Below, in pieces: positions 35,358-47,373 of a DNA stretch of 64,000 bases. The notes under the pieces were generated by a model. It was not told the origin of the DNA. It did not search any database and was given only the letters and a program-made list of their open reading frames with translations. A program made the position numbers and the translations under genes. Within the stretch, counting starts at the first letter, position 1. Each line of letters begins with the position of its first letter. The stretch is from Lasiodiplodia sp. COLG20 (taxonomy: Eukaryota; Ascomycota; Dothideomycetes; Botryosphaeriales; Botryosphaeriaceae): the NCBI GenBank assembly GCA_009801085.1, contig VNWV01000008.1, positions 1,860,001-1,924,000 on the forward strand, read 5' to 3'.

Positions 35358-37311
35358 TCACAAAGCCGTGCTCCGCCCCGATGAGCGCACAGCCAGCGGC
35401 GGCGGAAACAGCTCAGTCGTAGACGTCCTTGTTGGAGTATACTCGGAACCTGAATAAATAGAGCTGGTTTTAGAGTCTATGTTTGTGGACAGCCAGCTCA
35501 GTGGCGGAGGCGAGATATCCTTAGGGTCTGATCTGGATGCCTCGATACCAAGAGTTGGGTGGCTGCTGGCGGGACATGCAGCACGGGATACCTGAAGAGG
35601 CAGTTTTGGCAGTGCCTTGTCTGACGAGGCAGAATATGTGCTCCGGGTGAACGACTGGTACCTTGTGCTTCCCTTTGGTGGTCGCGCACCCGATGTTCTT
35701 GGCGATGGACCGTGAGCGAGCGTGCGCAGAGGGAAGCGCGGCGAGCTGGATGGGAGAGCAGGAGAGGAGTCTGCCGAAGCCAAGTTGGAGTCTGAAAAAA
35801 GAGACGTGCCGCCGAATGAGACACGGTTAATGTTGTTCACCGGCTGTATTTTATCACTTGTTATTGAAGACAATGATATCTCGGTATTGATCTCGATCGA
35901 GATGCTTCGCTTGCCGCCCTTGGTAAGGAATACCTGGCGATAGGGAGCTTCCACATCCAGTGAGCTCTGGCGGCCGTACAAACGTCTGCGCCAGAGACTG
36001 TCCGGATGGCGGGGAGGAAGGCACAAGCAACAGCACCATGCCCGCATGAATGCCATGTACTCCCTTCGGAATGCTTCTGTTGTACCGAAGATACACCATG
36101 CTACAATGCTGGGAACAACGCCTGGAATGTATTGGAGGAGATCCACCCTGGCTTGTTCGGTGCTAAATTCGGGGTTACTCGGTGCCGTCGAAGGTCGTTG
36201 AGCATCGTGACTGCGCTGGAAATTGACGAGTTCGTAGACGATGAGAGCGGCCTCGAAAGCACTACCATCAAAAGTCAAGTAAATTCAGCGTAGGGGCCAA
36301 ATACACTCACATCAAGACGGCCATGATTAGGCTAAAACGAATGATTAACCATTTGTCAGTAGTCCTTCCGCGATGGCCACTTCTCGTGGTAGTGGTTGCA
36401 CTCGATACTGTCCCTAAAGTGGATGGGCCGCCGTTCGTGGAACTGGCACGTTTGAACAAGCGTTGGAAAAGGCTCCGAGCGAGCAAGTATTTGTAGAGGA
36501 TCGCGAGAACGAGGACAAATCCAACGACCATTGACAAAGTCACTACGCCGAGTCAGTAAGACGACGCCAGGAATCGAGATACTGACATACTGATGATGTT
36601 CACAGTAACTAAGAAAAGCATCGGGTGCTTTCTCAAACCCCGTATTTGACACACAGATACCATGACCGCGGGGAGAACCAAGGCGATCGACTTGAATACT
36701 ATGGCCATGATTCTCTTCCTTTCTGACTTGATGCGGATGTTCCAAGTTCCGATGAACAGAGTGATGGCCCTGGCAGAGCTGGTTAGCGTTTTGGGCTCCT
36801 GGCAGATTGTGCTGGCCAACGATGGCTACGTACCAGAACAACACAAGAAGGGAGTCCACGTTGTAGAGATAAATAGCTATTGAAGGGGTCAGCAATCGGA
36901 ACAGTGCTGGAAAGATTCAACACCAGGTGGTTTACCGATCCCAGCCAAGACTGAGCGCCACCCGGAATCGGCTTTGCCAAACATGGCGGTTTGATCGTAT
37001 TGTGGTCTCTGAGACGCTTCATATCTCCCGACTTGTATTTGTCGCCAGTTTATCGTATAGTCAAGGTGGGTGATCACTCCCTGTACCGCGCCCAGCGTAG
37101 TCGATACACCGAGCAACAGGATATCTCGAGGATCGTCAATGGAGCATTTTGTGGAGCTGGAAATGGGAAGCTTACAGCTGAGTCCCTCGCCGTGTCGCCA
37201 CAACATAAAACAGAGAACAAGCCCGAGGAAAACGGCGACGAAGCCGAGGACGTGGACGAAGACTGCCAGACCGAAAACCTCATGGGGGACCTGGCCAGAC
37301 ATTGTAGGCAT
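35358..37311 (-). CDS. orphan seven-transmembrane receptor-like protein
   Basis: Exons 37311-36936, 36876-36834, 36778-36591, 36542-36311 and 36261-35358 join in phase to 580 aa. Seven hydrophobic segments are visible: 'VFVHVLGFVAVFLGLVLCFM'; a second around 'ILLLGVSTTLGAVQGV'; a third around 'YNVDSLLVLF'; a fourth with 'SIALVLPAVMVSVC'; a fifth with 'VVGFVLVLAILYKYLLA'; a sixth with 'FSLIMAVLIAFEAALIVYEL'; a seventh with 'YIPGVVPSIVAWCIFG'. A basic loop joins helices 5 and 6, and a ~250-residue Ser/Pro-rich tail follows, the layout of a G-protein-coupled receptor. I do not recognise a named class. In exon 1 an optional in-frame 51-nt intron (GTAAGC...CTCGAG) could be removed. Ligand unknown. 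Confidence 0.72.
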
Positions 37312-40300
37312 GATGCTCAGATTCTCAGGTTACCGGCTCGCCCATGGCTCGTGCGGAGGTAAGTGGTATGACAAGCAGGTCCTACGAGGCTGGATATAAG
37401 AAGCACGCATTAAGCCGCCATTCAAGAAACCGAGCGAGAGGTCTGCGACAAGCTATCTCAAAGACTCTTCCTTTTGTGGAGATTCGGCCGACCCAAGAAG
37501 CGTCTGTCATATCAGTAGTGTGGGACTGCTACTGGGGAGGCAATTTGTGCAGGGCGCGGCGTTGCTTGCCGACACGGCAGATCTACAATTCGCAAGCGTT
37601 CCAGCCGTGCAGACGATAGACGGAAAAAATTCCATTTTGATGAGTGGAGAAGGAGTAGAGGCTGAACGGAAGGGGAAGCTGGAAATTGGTGAAGACCGAT
37701 TGGCCGGAGAACCCCTCTTCGCGCTGCAAACATCAAAGTCGGGCAGGTCGGCATTACCAGTTGTTTCCACAACAGCTCGCAGTAGTAGCTAGCCCTGCAC
37801 CCAGATGCGGAGCTGAGCTATCAGCCACGATCATCGGCAGTTGGTCGGTTGTCGGTGCGAGATTGCGTTCGTCGCCGGCAGATGTGCACTAGGGCGGAGG
37901 CAATGGCGGGGAATGTGCCTGACATAGTGGAAAATCAAGCCGGGCACAGGCAACTTCCAGTAGACTCCTAGCAAACATGCTAACAATCAGTCAACCAGGT
38001 CTATAAAAGACCGGCTAGTTAGCTGAATACAATCACCATGCGATCTTTTCAACTGCCATGGTGTCCTCCGTGAGCACATCTGCAGGTTGCGATCGCAGAT
38101 ACAGTGGCGAGCTTGATGCATCTGCGCGATGGAAGCGCAAATGCCTTGCATGGGGAAGGACTGCAGCATACGGCCGTGAGAGTTCAGCTACTGTGGAGGA
38201 GGCGTCGGGCGCAAGGACGAGCTTGCGGTGCTGAGCGTTTGACATTGGCTTCGGTTAACAGTAGCTCATGTTGGTGTGTTTCTGCTCAAGCACCATGCGT
38301 ATTTGACGGGTGATTGATGGATGTCCAGCAGTGACGGGAGCGCAGAAGCGATGGATGGTCACGCAGGGGATGACACAGCAGAATGTTAGGTTTCAAGCAG
38401 CAGCGGCAGGTCAGCCGGCCACGGAGCACCACGCGCACAGGAATGTGGCTGGCGTCTCAGCACTCTCATTGGCTACAGAGGCGAGCTTCGCTGGCGCCCG
38501 CACGGACCCCCTGGGCCGCCCTTTTATTCGCACCGCCTCCGTTCCCCCTTCTCCTCCCTTTCTTCTCCAGCACTTCGGTGTTCACCACGGCAACAATGCC
38601 ACCCTCATCACTCGCGGCAACCTGAGAGCTTGATCTGAGGAGCTCTTCCTCTTTCCGTGACTGCGCGGCTACACGAGGGACTCTGACCGGCCTCCAGCTT
38701 CGCCGCATCAGCGAGCGACCGTTACGCTTTCGATCCCGTGTCCTCCCCCGCCGCAGATTTCCGCCGCATTCGGTCTCGCTCATCACGTTGGTCCTGCAGA
38801 TGCCTTCGGGCAGTCGGCTTCAGCCTCAGCCTTGGTCACAACCTAAACGGCACAATATTTGAGCGGAAGTGGCAACGTGGCCGTCGAGTGTTCCGGCCCG
38901 CTGCTGCTCTCAGCTACAACTCTACCATCATTCCTTTTCGTGGGGCGCCTAGATCTCAGATGGTGCAAGACAAGTCAGAACTCAAGTCCCGCTCGGCTCA
39001 GCCGATCGCGACCACTTCATCGCGGGTCATCACTCACGTCAACGTCGTTGGGGAGCTACAAAGCCCATGGCCTTGCCTTTGAAGGCTCAAGAGCCGGAGA
39101 GCTTATATGGCACAAGCCATGACAGAGCACTGGACTCAGTCCTTTACTCAATGAAGAAACGTCGTCCCGTGACAAGCCTGGACACAGGCGAATCACCAAG
39201 AATGGGCAGGACGCTTTCATACTGCTATGGACACGCGATCCTATGACACCAAGCCTTGTTGGAGGCAGTCGCTGAGGACGTGTGAGACGCTACAATCGAG
39301 ATGTTGGGCAAAGCCCACATTCGAAAATCAACACCTCACATGGTGCAAGTCAGACACCTCACATGGTGCAAGTCAACACCTCATGGTGCAATTCAGACGC
39401 CTTACATGGTGCAATTCAGACGCCTCATGGTGAAAGTCAGACACCTTACATGGTGCAAGTCAACACCTCATGGTGAAAGTTTCAAGCGGCCCAACGAGGC
39501 GGTGGGGAGCGAAGAACCAAGAGCTGCTCGAAGCTCAAAGGTGAAGCACAGTGGAGCTGTCAGTGGATCGGCTGCTTGAAGTCAACGCAGCACGACAAAA
39601 CAACCCTGTACAAGCGAACACGCACCGGTCTTTAAGGAGCAAGCGCGAGAGATAACCCGTAAGGGTAAAGAACAGTCAGATCAGGACAAAGAACATGCTA
39701 TTTGCATGAGATCCCACGGCTGCAACCGATGATGCCCAAATGTCATAATTTGGAGCCTCCGGATTTTTTGGCAGAAAGGTCACCAAACTTCTCGTTGGTT
39801 CACCTTGCCCATTCCCGACGCTTTTCAGACCCAGGTTGGGCTGAACGTCTAATCACACATGAGGGCTTTGTTCTCTCCCGGCATTGGTCCACTCAGGAGA
39901 AGATGACTTGGGAAGCCCAGTCTCTAAGTGAGTGCTCGACCCTGGGACACTGTGTCCGAAGGCTTGGTACCTCAAGTCCCTTCACTTTCCCGGCGGTCCA
40001 CGCGAAAGTGTTCGACCCAGGGATCATTTCAGATCACCACGATGGTAGAGCTCTCCAACCCCCCCTCACACGGGACACAGAGCACTTCACCAAAGACATC
40101 GGGTTGAGTGCTCTTTCGCCTCAAGCTTCCCGTTCACTCAAAGAAATAGAGCTTTGCTCCGCGCCTTGCCGCGAGGTTCAAGGGGCGTGGCCTTTTCCTT
40201 TTTCCTTCCCCATGCCTCCCCCTCAACGACATTGTCTCTGCAGAGGACTGGTGCGCTTCTGCGCGCGGCTGGCGAGCCCTCTTGACATTTGCGACTCAAC

Positions 40301-41841
40301 GGGTATGTCTAATGTCTCGTATGTGGCAGCACTCGGGTATCCGAGAGCCAAAATACCTATCCGGCATCGCATTCGATGATGAAGTTGATGTTTGTGACGG
40401 GTTGTTTGCAGGAAGAGATGAATGATCACTTTGTGGGAGCTGGTGGCTTTCGGGCTTCCTTCCTTTCCTTTCTTCTCCTTTTCTTTACCTCTTTCCTTTT
40501 AGAGGTCCATCCCGGCTTGACTTGTCCCTCGACCCCTGCCGCATTTGTCCTGCTATTCCAAGAGCAGACCGTCCGAAGAGCTTTGCCCCCCCATTCGACT
40601 GTGCGACATGCCGATGAGGCTGAAGTCGCTTTGAGAGTTTCCACAGTACGACCAAGGCCTACCTGAATAAGGAGAGCCGGGGAACGGACGGTGGCCGTAT
40701 GTACTACGTACGTGCTTGAGCATGCGAACTGAGCGAGAAAAGATGAGTATTTCATGCAAGCTGTTTCGATGGGCCGCTATGATGAGATATGGTTGGGACT
40801 GGAAAGAAGGATAAACCTTCTATTTTCATCCTCCGTGATGGTGGGCCAAATCCCACATTATTTTTTTTTTTTTTCGTTGATTCTTCCGCCTTGGTTTGCG
40901 GGAGGTCGAGGAAGAAAATAGAAACCGAAGGACTTGTTGCGAGATAGCCCTGGTGGATCGCGATCGAGATTGCCTGTTTGCGCAGCTGCATGAGTCGAAA
41001 GGCGGGGTGGATCGCATGTGGGTCGCAAGGGTGGAAATATGCATTTGATGTGGAAACTTCCCATCCTTTACTCCTCTTTCTCTACCCACACAGTCCCCAC
41101 CCTTTGGAGCATGAAGAAAGGCCCGAAAAAAACAAAGAGGAAAAACATGAAACAAGGCCGGCGATAACGGAGGAATCAGGTCAGGTTATTTGGGGCTGTG
41201 GGACTCATACAAGAGATGGTCATGCAAATGAGGGAAGCTACGTACATATGAACTTGTCAAACTATATCAGTGGCTATTAGCACGTACTGAAACCAGCACA
41301 GCATCGTGCTTTTTGAGTTCGACATAACTCAGTGTATGAATAGAGAAACATCTGTATTTTCTTTTCCAGTTGTACATTTGTGCCCCTTGTGGAGTTCCCG
41401 GATGCCTTTTACCTGTACTCATATCTATATGAAGAATGCGTGATGGGTATGATCAAATATAAATGAGCATGAAGCAACAGACACAGCTCTTTACATACTC
41501 GAACATCAAGGTGCTTTGTAGTAAATTTTCGTACCTCTGGTCGTATTGAATAAACCAGCAGAGCAGAAGTTATTTCCAGCAACAAGCAGCTCAGGTCCCC
41601 CTTGACATTGTAGAGGAACAGCCCCCACGCACTCAGACTTCCACCCCTAGAGTCCCCTGTATCCCTCAACAGACATCATGTGACAACAGCGCGACAACCA
41701 CCTTATGCGCCTTCCAATCTCTGGGCTGACACTCAGGGGAACTGTGCCGTACCTTCTTCAGCGAGAACACCTCATCAGCTCCCCTCTCCCGTCCTTCTCC
41801 TTTCTCCCGCATATGGCGCGTCCGTAACAGCTGGTTCAGCG
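37312..41841. other. 4.5-kb gene-poor region
   Basis: No domain, splice-consistent gene or RNA gene recognised. It contains a minisatellite (39.33-39.48 kb), a 17-nt T tract near 40859, and a 225-codon open frame (39702-40379) with no detectable homology, which I treat as fortuitous. Confidence 0.5.
39329..39482. repeat. minisatellite, about seven 20-23-bp units
   Basis: Units of the form ARMCRCCTYACATGGTGCAA plus RTC are repeated head to tail; three of the units lack the trinucleotide ACA, giving 20- or 21-bp and 23-bp versions. Single-base variants are shared between neighbouring units, as expected of slippage. Confidence 0.85.
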
Positions 41842-44800
41842 CTACCGAAAGAATCCTCCCCCTAGCGCAGGGAACTCCTGTTGTCTCTCCACAACTCCGC
41901 TAGAGAAGACCGGCGCGACAGCCACGCGCACCGCACACCACTTTAGCGCCGCTGCCGCCGCCGCCGCCTTCAACCCCCACCCCCGTCCGGAAAGACGCTC
42001 GCGCCGCACCCGCAAAGCACACCCTCTCCGTCCTTGAACGAAAGCGGTACGCGCCCCGCCCGATTGTACGCGCACCCGTCGCCAGCCTCGTGCGTCCACG
42101 TGCGCGCGCGTTCCGCTATCGCCGGCAGCGCCGCCTTCCACGCGCTTAGCTCGGCGTCGTCGACGCTGACCTGGCTAAGAAGCTGTTGAATTACGCGCGC
42201 GATTTTATGGACAATGTCGAGCGTGAGCGGGATGCATGCGGCGTGGAAGATAATGCTCTGAGATCCAAGGTCGAGGCGAAATGTCAAGGTAAGAAGCAGG
42301 ACATGCACGCCGCCGGCGGAGCGGTTATTAACGGCGAAGAAGGGTGTTTGCGTAACTGTGAGAGGATGGTGAAGATGGAATCTTTGACGGCGATGCGGGT
42401 TTCGGGTAGCTGACGGCTGGGGAGGCGTCGCGGATGTGGCGTTCACGGTGCGACCACATGGACGTGAGGTGAGTGTTTAGCTAAGGTGTCTTGTGAGACA
42501 TCGTTGTGTCGATTTCGGGGATGTGAGAAATCGGGGGATAGAGCGCATTCCCAACAATGGGACTACGGCGGCCTGGTAGTATGTGGTGTATGAAGTTCGG
42601 GAAGTAATGCTTCGTTGAGGGAGAGGCAATTGGGAATGACCTCGATGTAGGAAGACTTGCGTGCTATCCGGACATTGTTTTGAGATTTAAGGACTGGGAC
42701 CTGAAAATTCAACTGAGAGTGAAGAATCGGTACCAATCTTCTCTGCGATTGTGCACGGCAAAATCTGGATGCTATCCATTGCAACGCCATTGTTGAGTTT
42801 GCTTTCATGTTATTAGAAATCAGTCTAACGTAGCTGGTTAGGTTGGAAAGGGCGAGTTGTGCCTGGGTGAAAGTTTGCCGTGATCTGTGTTTAGACATTG
42901 ATTTGCGTTGCGAAGTCATCGTTTTCTGGCCTTTTTATTGATGGCAGCAGATGCGGTTCTGTAGAGATGTTAGGGCGGCATCGCGTAATGAAACATGTGC
43001 AGTGTTGTCGAGAGTGACGTCGAAGAGAGTCAAGTTCTCGTCGAGCTTAGAAGCGAAACACTCGATGGCGTACGGCATAGATTGGGGCGTTAGTTGCAAC
43101 GAAAGAGACCGCGAGTTACTCAGTAAGATGACCGTAGGGACCAGGAACGACACTCAGAGCGGCGATTCGCCATTCCACCCATGGCTGTCTTGTTTGATGT
43201 TCAAGGTGAAACTCTCTGTGTTTCTTTCTCCAGAGTATTGCTCGGCTCCGAATGCTAGATGGATGACCGCAAAGGATGAGTGCTCTTTTTGCGTGCAAGT
43301 GTGACAAATCAGCGGAGGAGTGCCGAGCTGTCCCCTCTCAACTTCGTGAAACACGTGGAGTCTCGACCGCGGAACTTTCAACGTCACGTTCACGATGTCG
43401 GGGATGGAGGTCTAGGCCAACTGGGATGCCTCACGGCAGGTTCTAGCCATCTGCTCCAGATGAAACTCGGGTATCAGGCCAGAGCATACGTCGAAAAGAT
43501 GCGTCTGGACCCTCAACTCCTGCAGGAAGTTGCGGCTAAGCATGAGATTGGTATCCCTGTCAACGAGGTGGAGAAGGATGATTGTTGCAGCTTTTTGCTC
43601 TGGTCTGCTTTGACCCTGCTCTTGACGAACCGAAGGAACGCCGCAAAGCTTGCGCGCGTATAATACGGTGGGCAAGATGTTGTGCACTTCGTTTGGCTGT
43701 GAGCACAACTGGATCCTCAGCCTCAAACATGGTCAAGTATGTTTGGTAGAGGAGTTGAGCCAAATCAGCCTCGTCGTAGTGAAGGGCCGATGCCTTGTCA
43801 CTTCCCGCTGGAATGTAAGTCTTCTAGGTCAATCTACTGTGAGGCAGGGTAGGAGTGTCCTTAGCAGAGTTCGTTTGGAGGGCATGGAGCATGGCCTCGG
43901 ATACCGAGGACACAAGTGACGTACTTGTCCAATACTGCACAGGAAAGAGGGCTAGAAGAGTCGATAGAGCGGTAGCGTTGCCATTCATGGGCGGCTGGTC
44001 GGCGTCGTGTCGGCGCACGAGAGATTCCGTGACAAGGTTAGAAGCTAGGCTCCTATCTAGCAGGGGTGCGGGAGCCACCAACAGGTTAATGGAACCAAAG
44101 TGGTCGATAAGATTGGATGTGTCAATAACGTTGAAGAGCAGAGGGGCCTGGCCTGACCTGTAGTCATCGGCATCAAGAATCAGTGGGTCTGGAAGGTAAG
44201 GCCCACGACACCACTGGGCAGCGTCGTCAGCGGCGGTCAGTCTCTGTTGCAGCACATGGCAAAAGGTCATAGCTTCTCCCACGATGAAGGGCAGCGTGAA
44301 TTGCCGAGAACGCCTCCGGAACGCGTCGCACCAGGCTTCAACTGCAGACGGGCCGTCTTCACGGCCGGATCCAAGCCATGGGCGTGCGCCTGCTTTGGGA
44401 CCAGCGGAGAGGCGTTCGCTAGCGGCAGATATGCAGAGGGTCGGTGCCATAGTGGAGGGTCAGGTTGTCCATCTGGCCGGAGAACATGGGGTTAGGCAGG
44501 GCCGTGTTTGCCGTAGCGCCAGGGCCATCCGTGGTGCCGCTACGCCAGTACTGGCCGAACAGTCTAGCATAGCGTCCACGGCCGAGGGGGCGGCAGATCG
44601 TGCGGCGGTGATAACATTGGCGACCCTTCCGGTTGCTTCCTGGGCCTGCTTGGCGCGGTTGAACTCAGCGCGGGCATCAGCATTGACGTAGGAGAGCCGG
44701 ACGTCGCGAACGGCAGCCAGAGTCATGGAATCGCGCGGTGCCATTTGTCCCGGGATGTTGCGGTTTCAGTCAGCGTCTTGGCCAAACGGCTGCTGTCCAG

Positions 44801-45105
44801 AAAGCGGCGGCAGTAGAGGCTCCAGAGGGCAGTCGTCGAGGATCAGGCTGAAGAGGAGGAGGTTGCGGGCTGTGCGCGTCAGCGGATTGGGCAGTGCACC
44901 AATGACGGAGCGCTGCAGCTAGCGACATCGATCGGGCGGGCATCAGCACGGGCTGCCTCGCCGTGAAGAGGACATTGCGCGCGTCTCCGCAGCCCAGGCA
45001 GAGCACGCGGGCGGGCAGCAGCTGCTGAGTGAGACAGGCGGCGGGCGTGATTCCGGGCGGATAGAAGAAGGCGGCCGCCAGATCGACGGAGGCCGGATAG
45101 AACAT
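41842..45105 (-). pseudogene. decayed DUF4470-family gene
   Basis: Read from 45105 downwards, the three frames in turn encode the successive parts of a DUF4470 protein (~1,100 aa, uncharacterised, often with a C-terminal MYND finger). The N-terminus contains 'PARVLCLGCGDARNVLFT', then 'ARNLLLFSLILDD', 'LWSLYCRRFLDSSRLAK', 'QYWRSGTTD', 'NLTLHYGTDPL', 'AWCDAFRRRSRQFTLPFIVG', 'PLLFNVIDTSNLIDHFGSIN', 'SFAAFLRFVKSRV', 'LKSQNNVRIARKSSYIEV', 'TSMWSHRERHIRD', 'VDDAELSAWKAALPAIAERA' and 'WCAVRVAVAPVFSSGVVE'. The frame changes about ten times (near 44830, 44720, 44565, 44437, 44335, 43810, 43690, 43590, 42575, 42345, 41975). In-frame stops lie at 43412-43414 (TAG), 43154-43156 (TGA) and 42935-42937 (TAA). 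Neighbouring genes are intact, so this is decay rather than poor sequence. Family naming is from memory of conserved blocks. Confidence 0.78.
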
Positions 45106-45608
45106 GGTGCTAAGGCAACGGTGGAGAGGGCTGGTCGCTGGGGTTGGGGCGCCGATTGGCGGCACGGCGGGCCAGGAGGCAGAAAAGGCGCGATCGCCAG
45201 GCCTCGCGCGCGGTCTAGATCGCTGCCACGGGCAGCCGCAGCCCCGCGGTTGGCTGTCCGCCCGGCCACCTGTAATGCATTTATTAGCGGACGCGCACAC
45301 GCCTCAGCGCGGGTCGGGAAAGCTGCCGCGATCGAGAGTCCAGACCGTCGGCCGTCGCGTCTGCTCTGCTCTTGAACACCTCTCGCTGTCCTCGCGATCG
45401 CCCTCGAGTTACACAAACCTTGGCACCCTCTCGACCACCAGCCTGCCTGCCAGCCTGCCTGCCAGCCTGCCTCCGACTCTGCTGAGCCGCATCCATTCTC
45501 GCCCGCCCGGCCCGCTCTCCACACCACGTCGCCGTCGATCCCAGCGATCCCGAGAACTCCCCCGACGACCTTCGCCGCCGCCGCCCTGCGTGCGGCCGTC
45601 TCCTCGCC

Positions 45609-46499
45609 ATGATTGAGACAACCACCATCGCCCCGCTGACGCTGCGCTACACCGGCCTGGACCCCGCCGACGCCCTCGCCGTGAGCCTGCGCCCCGACCT
45701 CTCCTACCACCTGCTCGAGCGCGCCCCCAAGCTGGACGGCCCCGAGGCCTACGACTCCTGGGCCTGCAATGCCGAAAACGCCCTGGCCGAGGGCGGCTAC
45801 TGGGGCTTCATCGACGGCACCTGGGACCACCTCGACCGCACCGAGTGGTGGCGCCACGGCGACGCGCAGGCGCAGGAGATCATCGAGAGCTCCTGCGCCG
45901 ACGCCATCCTCCAGTCGGTCCTGTCCGAGGACGGCGAGGCCAAGATCAACACGGCTGCGAAGCTGTGGCGCTTCCTGAAGGCTGCCCACGGCTGGCTGGG
46001 CGAGGTGACATACTCGGGCCTGCTGCGCCGCTGGAACAGCGTCACCATGGCCGCCTGCGTCAGCGGGGCCCGCCCCTTCGCGCGGGAGCTGATGCAGATC
46101 AACAAGGACCTCCGCGAGCTCCACGAGGCCTACGCCAAGGCCACCCTGGAGATGAACGCCTGGTTTCTGTACACGCTCAGCGAGGATTTCGACACCAAGC
46201 CCGGCCAGTGCATGGATTTCGGCGTGCTGCAGCGCAAGGTTGCTGCTTGCGAAGAGACGCTGAAGCGCGCCGTGGCTGCTGCCGCCGTCCGCACCGCCCA
46301 AATCGAGCGCGACGCCGAAGCCGCAAAAGCAAAGCTGGGCGGCTGCGGCCGTTACGTGGACCTTATGCCCGACGAGCCCGTGGCTGCTTTTGGCTTGCGC
46401 TGCGCCCCAGCACCGCCGCTTCCCTCTTCGGGATGGCACGAAAAGAGGAGGCTGGACCAGCAGTGCCGGCCCTCGAAGAGAGTCAAGACCGAAACCTGA
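45609..46499 (+). CDS. copia-type Gag-like protein
   Basis: Intronless, 296 aa. Residues ~35-75 ('KLDGPEAYDSWACNAENAL', then 'GGYWGFIDGTW') match the N-terminal Gag block of Ty1/copia elements (DUF4219-like). Residues ~115-175 ('AAKLWRFLKAAHG', 'LLRRWNSVTM', 'ELMQINKDLRELHEAYA') match the UBN2/gag helical block. The C-terminus is a short Lys/Arg-rich tail ('KRVKTE') and no zinc knuckle, protease or polymerase frame follows. Codon use is strongly GC3-biased like neighbouring host genes, and the frame is clean. This suggests either a domesticated Gag gene or the intact 5' part of a dead element; no flanking LTRs were recognised. Confidence 0.75.
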   Translation: MIETTTIAPLTLRYTGLDPADALAVSLRPDLSYHLLERAPKLDGPEAYDSWACNAENALAEGGYWGFIDGTWDHLDRTEWWRHGDAQAQEIIESSCADAILQSVLSEDGEAKINTAAKLWRFLKAAHGWLGEVTYSGLLRRWNSVTMAACVSGARPFARELMQINKDLRELHEAYAKATLEMNAWFLYTLSEDFDTKPGQCMDFGVLQRKVAACEETLKRAVAAAAVRTAQIERDAEAAKAKLGGCGRYVDLMPDEPVAAFGLRCAPAPPLPSSGWHEKRRLDQQCRPSKRVKTET

Positions 46500-47373
46500 G
46501 CCCAATTGACCCACCCCCAACACCAACACCCTCCCCCCAGCCCCTCCGCTCGAATGCGGTGTGATGGCCTAGCGGCGGCTGCAGGAACCGTTGATCGCCA
46601 TGAGACACGGCGGATGATCGACCTGCGGTCGCGTTGCACGGACACAGCAGCTCATATCGGCACCGTCGCCTCGCAGCTGCAGAGCCTCCCCGGAAGCGTC
46701 GGATGTGATGCATTTCCTTCGATCCCGGAGCATTTGTGACGAGCCTTCCTGGCAAGCCGGACGTTTTGCGGCCGGGATCCTCGCCCGCTCCTTGCTGGCA
46801 CGTTGCACGGGAACGGTCGATCCCGCCTCTCGGCCAATAGGAAGCTTCCCGGCCCGCCGCAGCTGAAGCTGTGGCACCCTAACCACCGCAGTGCACTTCT
46901 GCCATGTCACTTTTCGAGCTCAACGCTTTTCAACCTGTCGCATTGTCCAACCGCCCGGCGGCAGAGTAACAACCGGATTCCCAGGAGTATCCCAGAGCAG
47001 ACGTTTCGCAGAGATAGCGGTAATATACAGATCCATGGCCGAGACGTGATGTCTACGGCATGGCGAGATGTAGTGCGAGGCAATTGAAGATGGCTGGGAC
47101 GAGCGGTATATCGCGCAGCCGCCTCCGGCACAAGAGGAGGAGCGAAGGGTCTTCTCCGCGTCCAACCTGAGCCAGCCGTCCATCGCTGCAATCTTGGAAC
47201 CCAATACATTGTAATCTTCAAACTCGTCAATCAAACGTACCTTGTCAATCTTCTTCGCCCCGTATAGTGACGGTTTCACGGCTGTGTTGAGACTCGTGCG
47301 TGATGTTCACTTGTCGTCTTCTGACTTTTACTGACATCGTTGGCTGAAGGCTACAGTGATACAGGCCTCGCAG
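46500..47373. other. spacer between the two Gag-like genes
   Basis: 874 bp with no protease, integrase or reverse-transcriptase motif in any frame. Confidence 0.5.

Noticed and set aside
39702..40379. 225-codon plus-strand frame
   Set aside because: No homology, no plausible promoter, composition like the surrounding non-coding DNA.
44943..46529. 528-codon minus-strand frame
   Set aside because: Its bulk is antisense to the Gag-like gene and Gly/Val/Ala-rich; only its last part coincides with the DUF4470 N-terminus.
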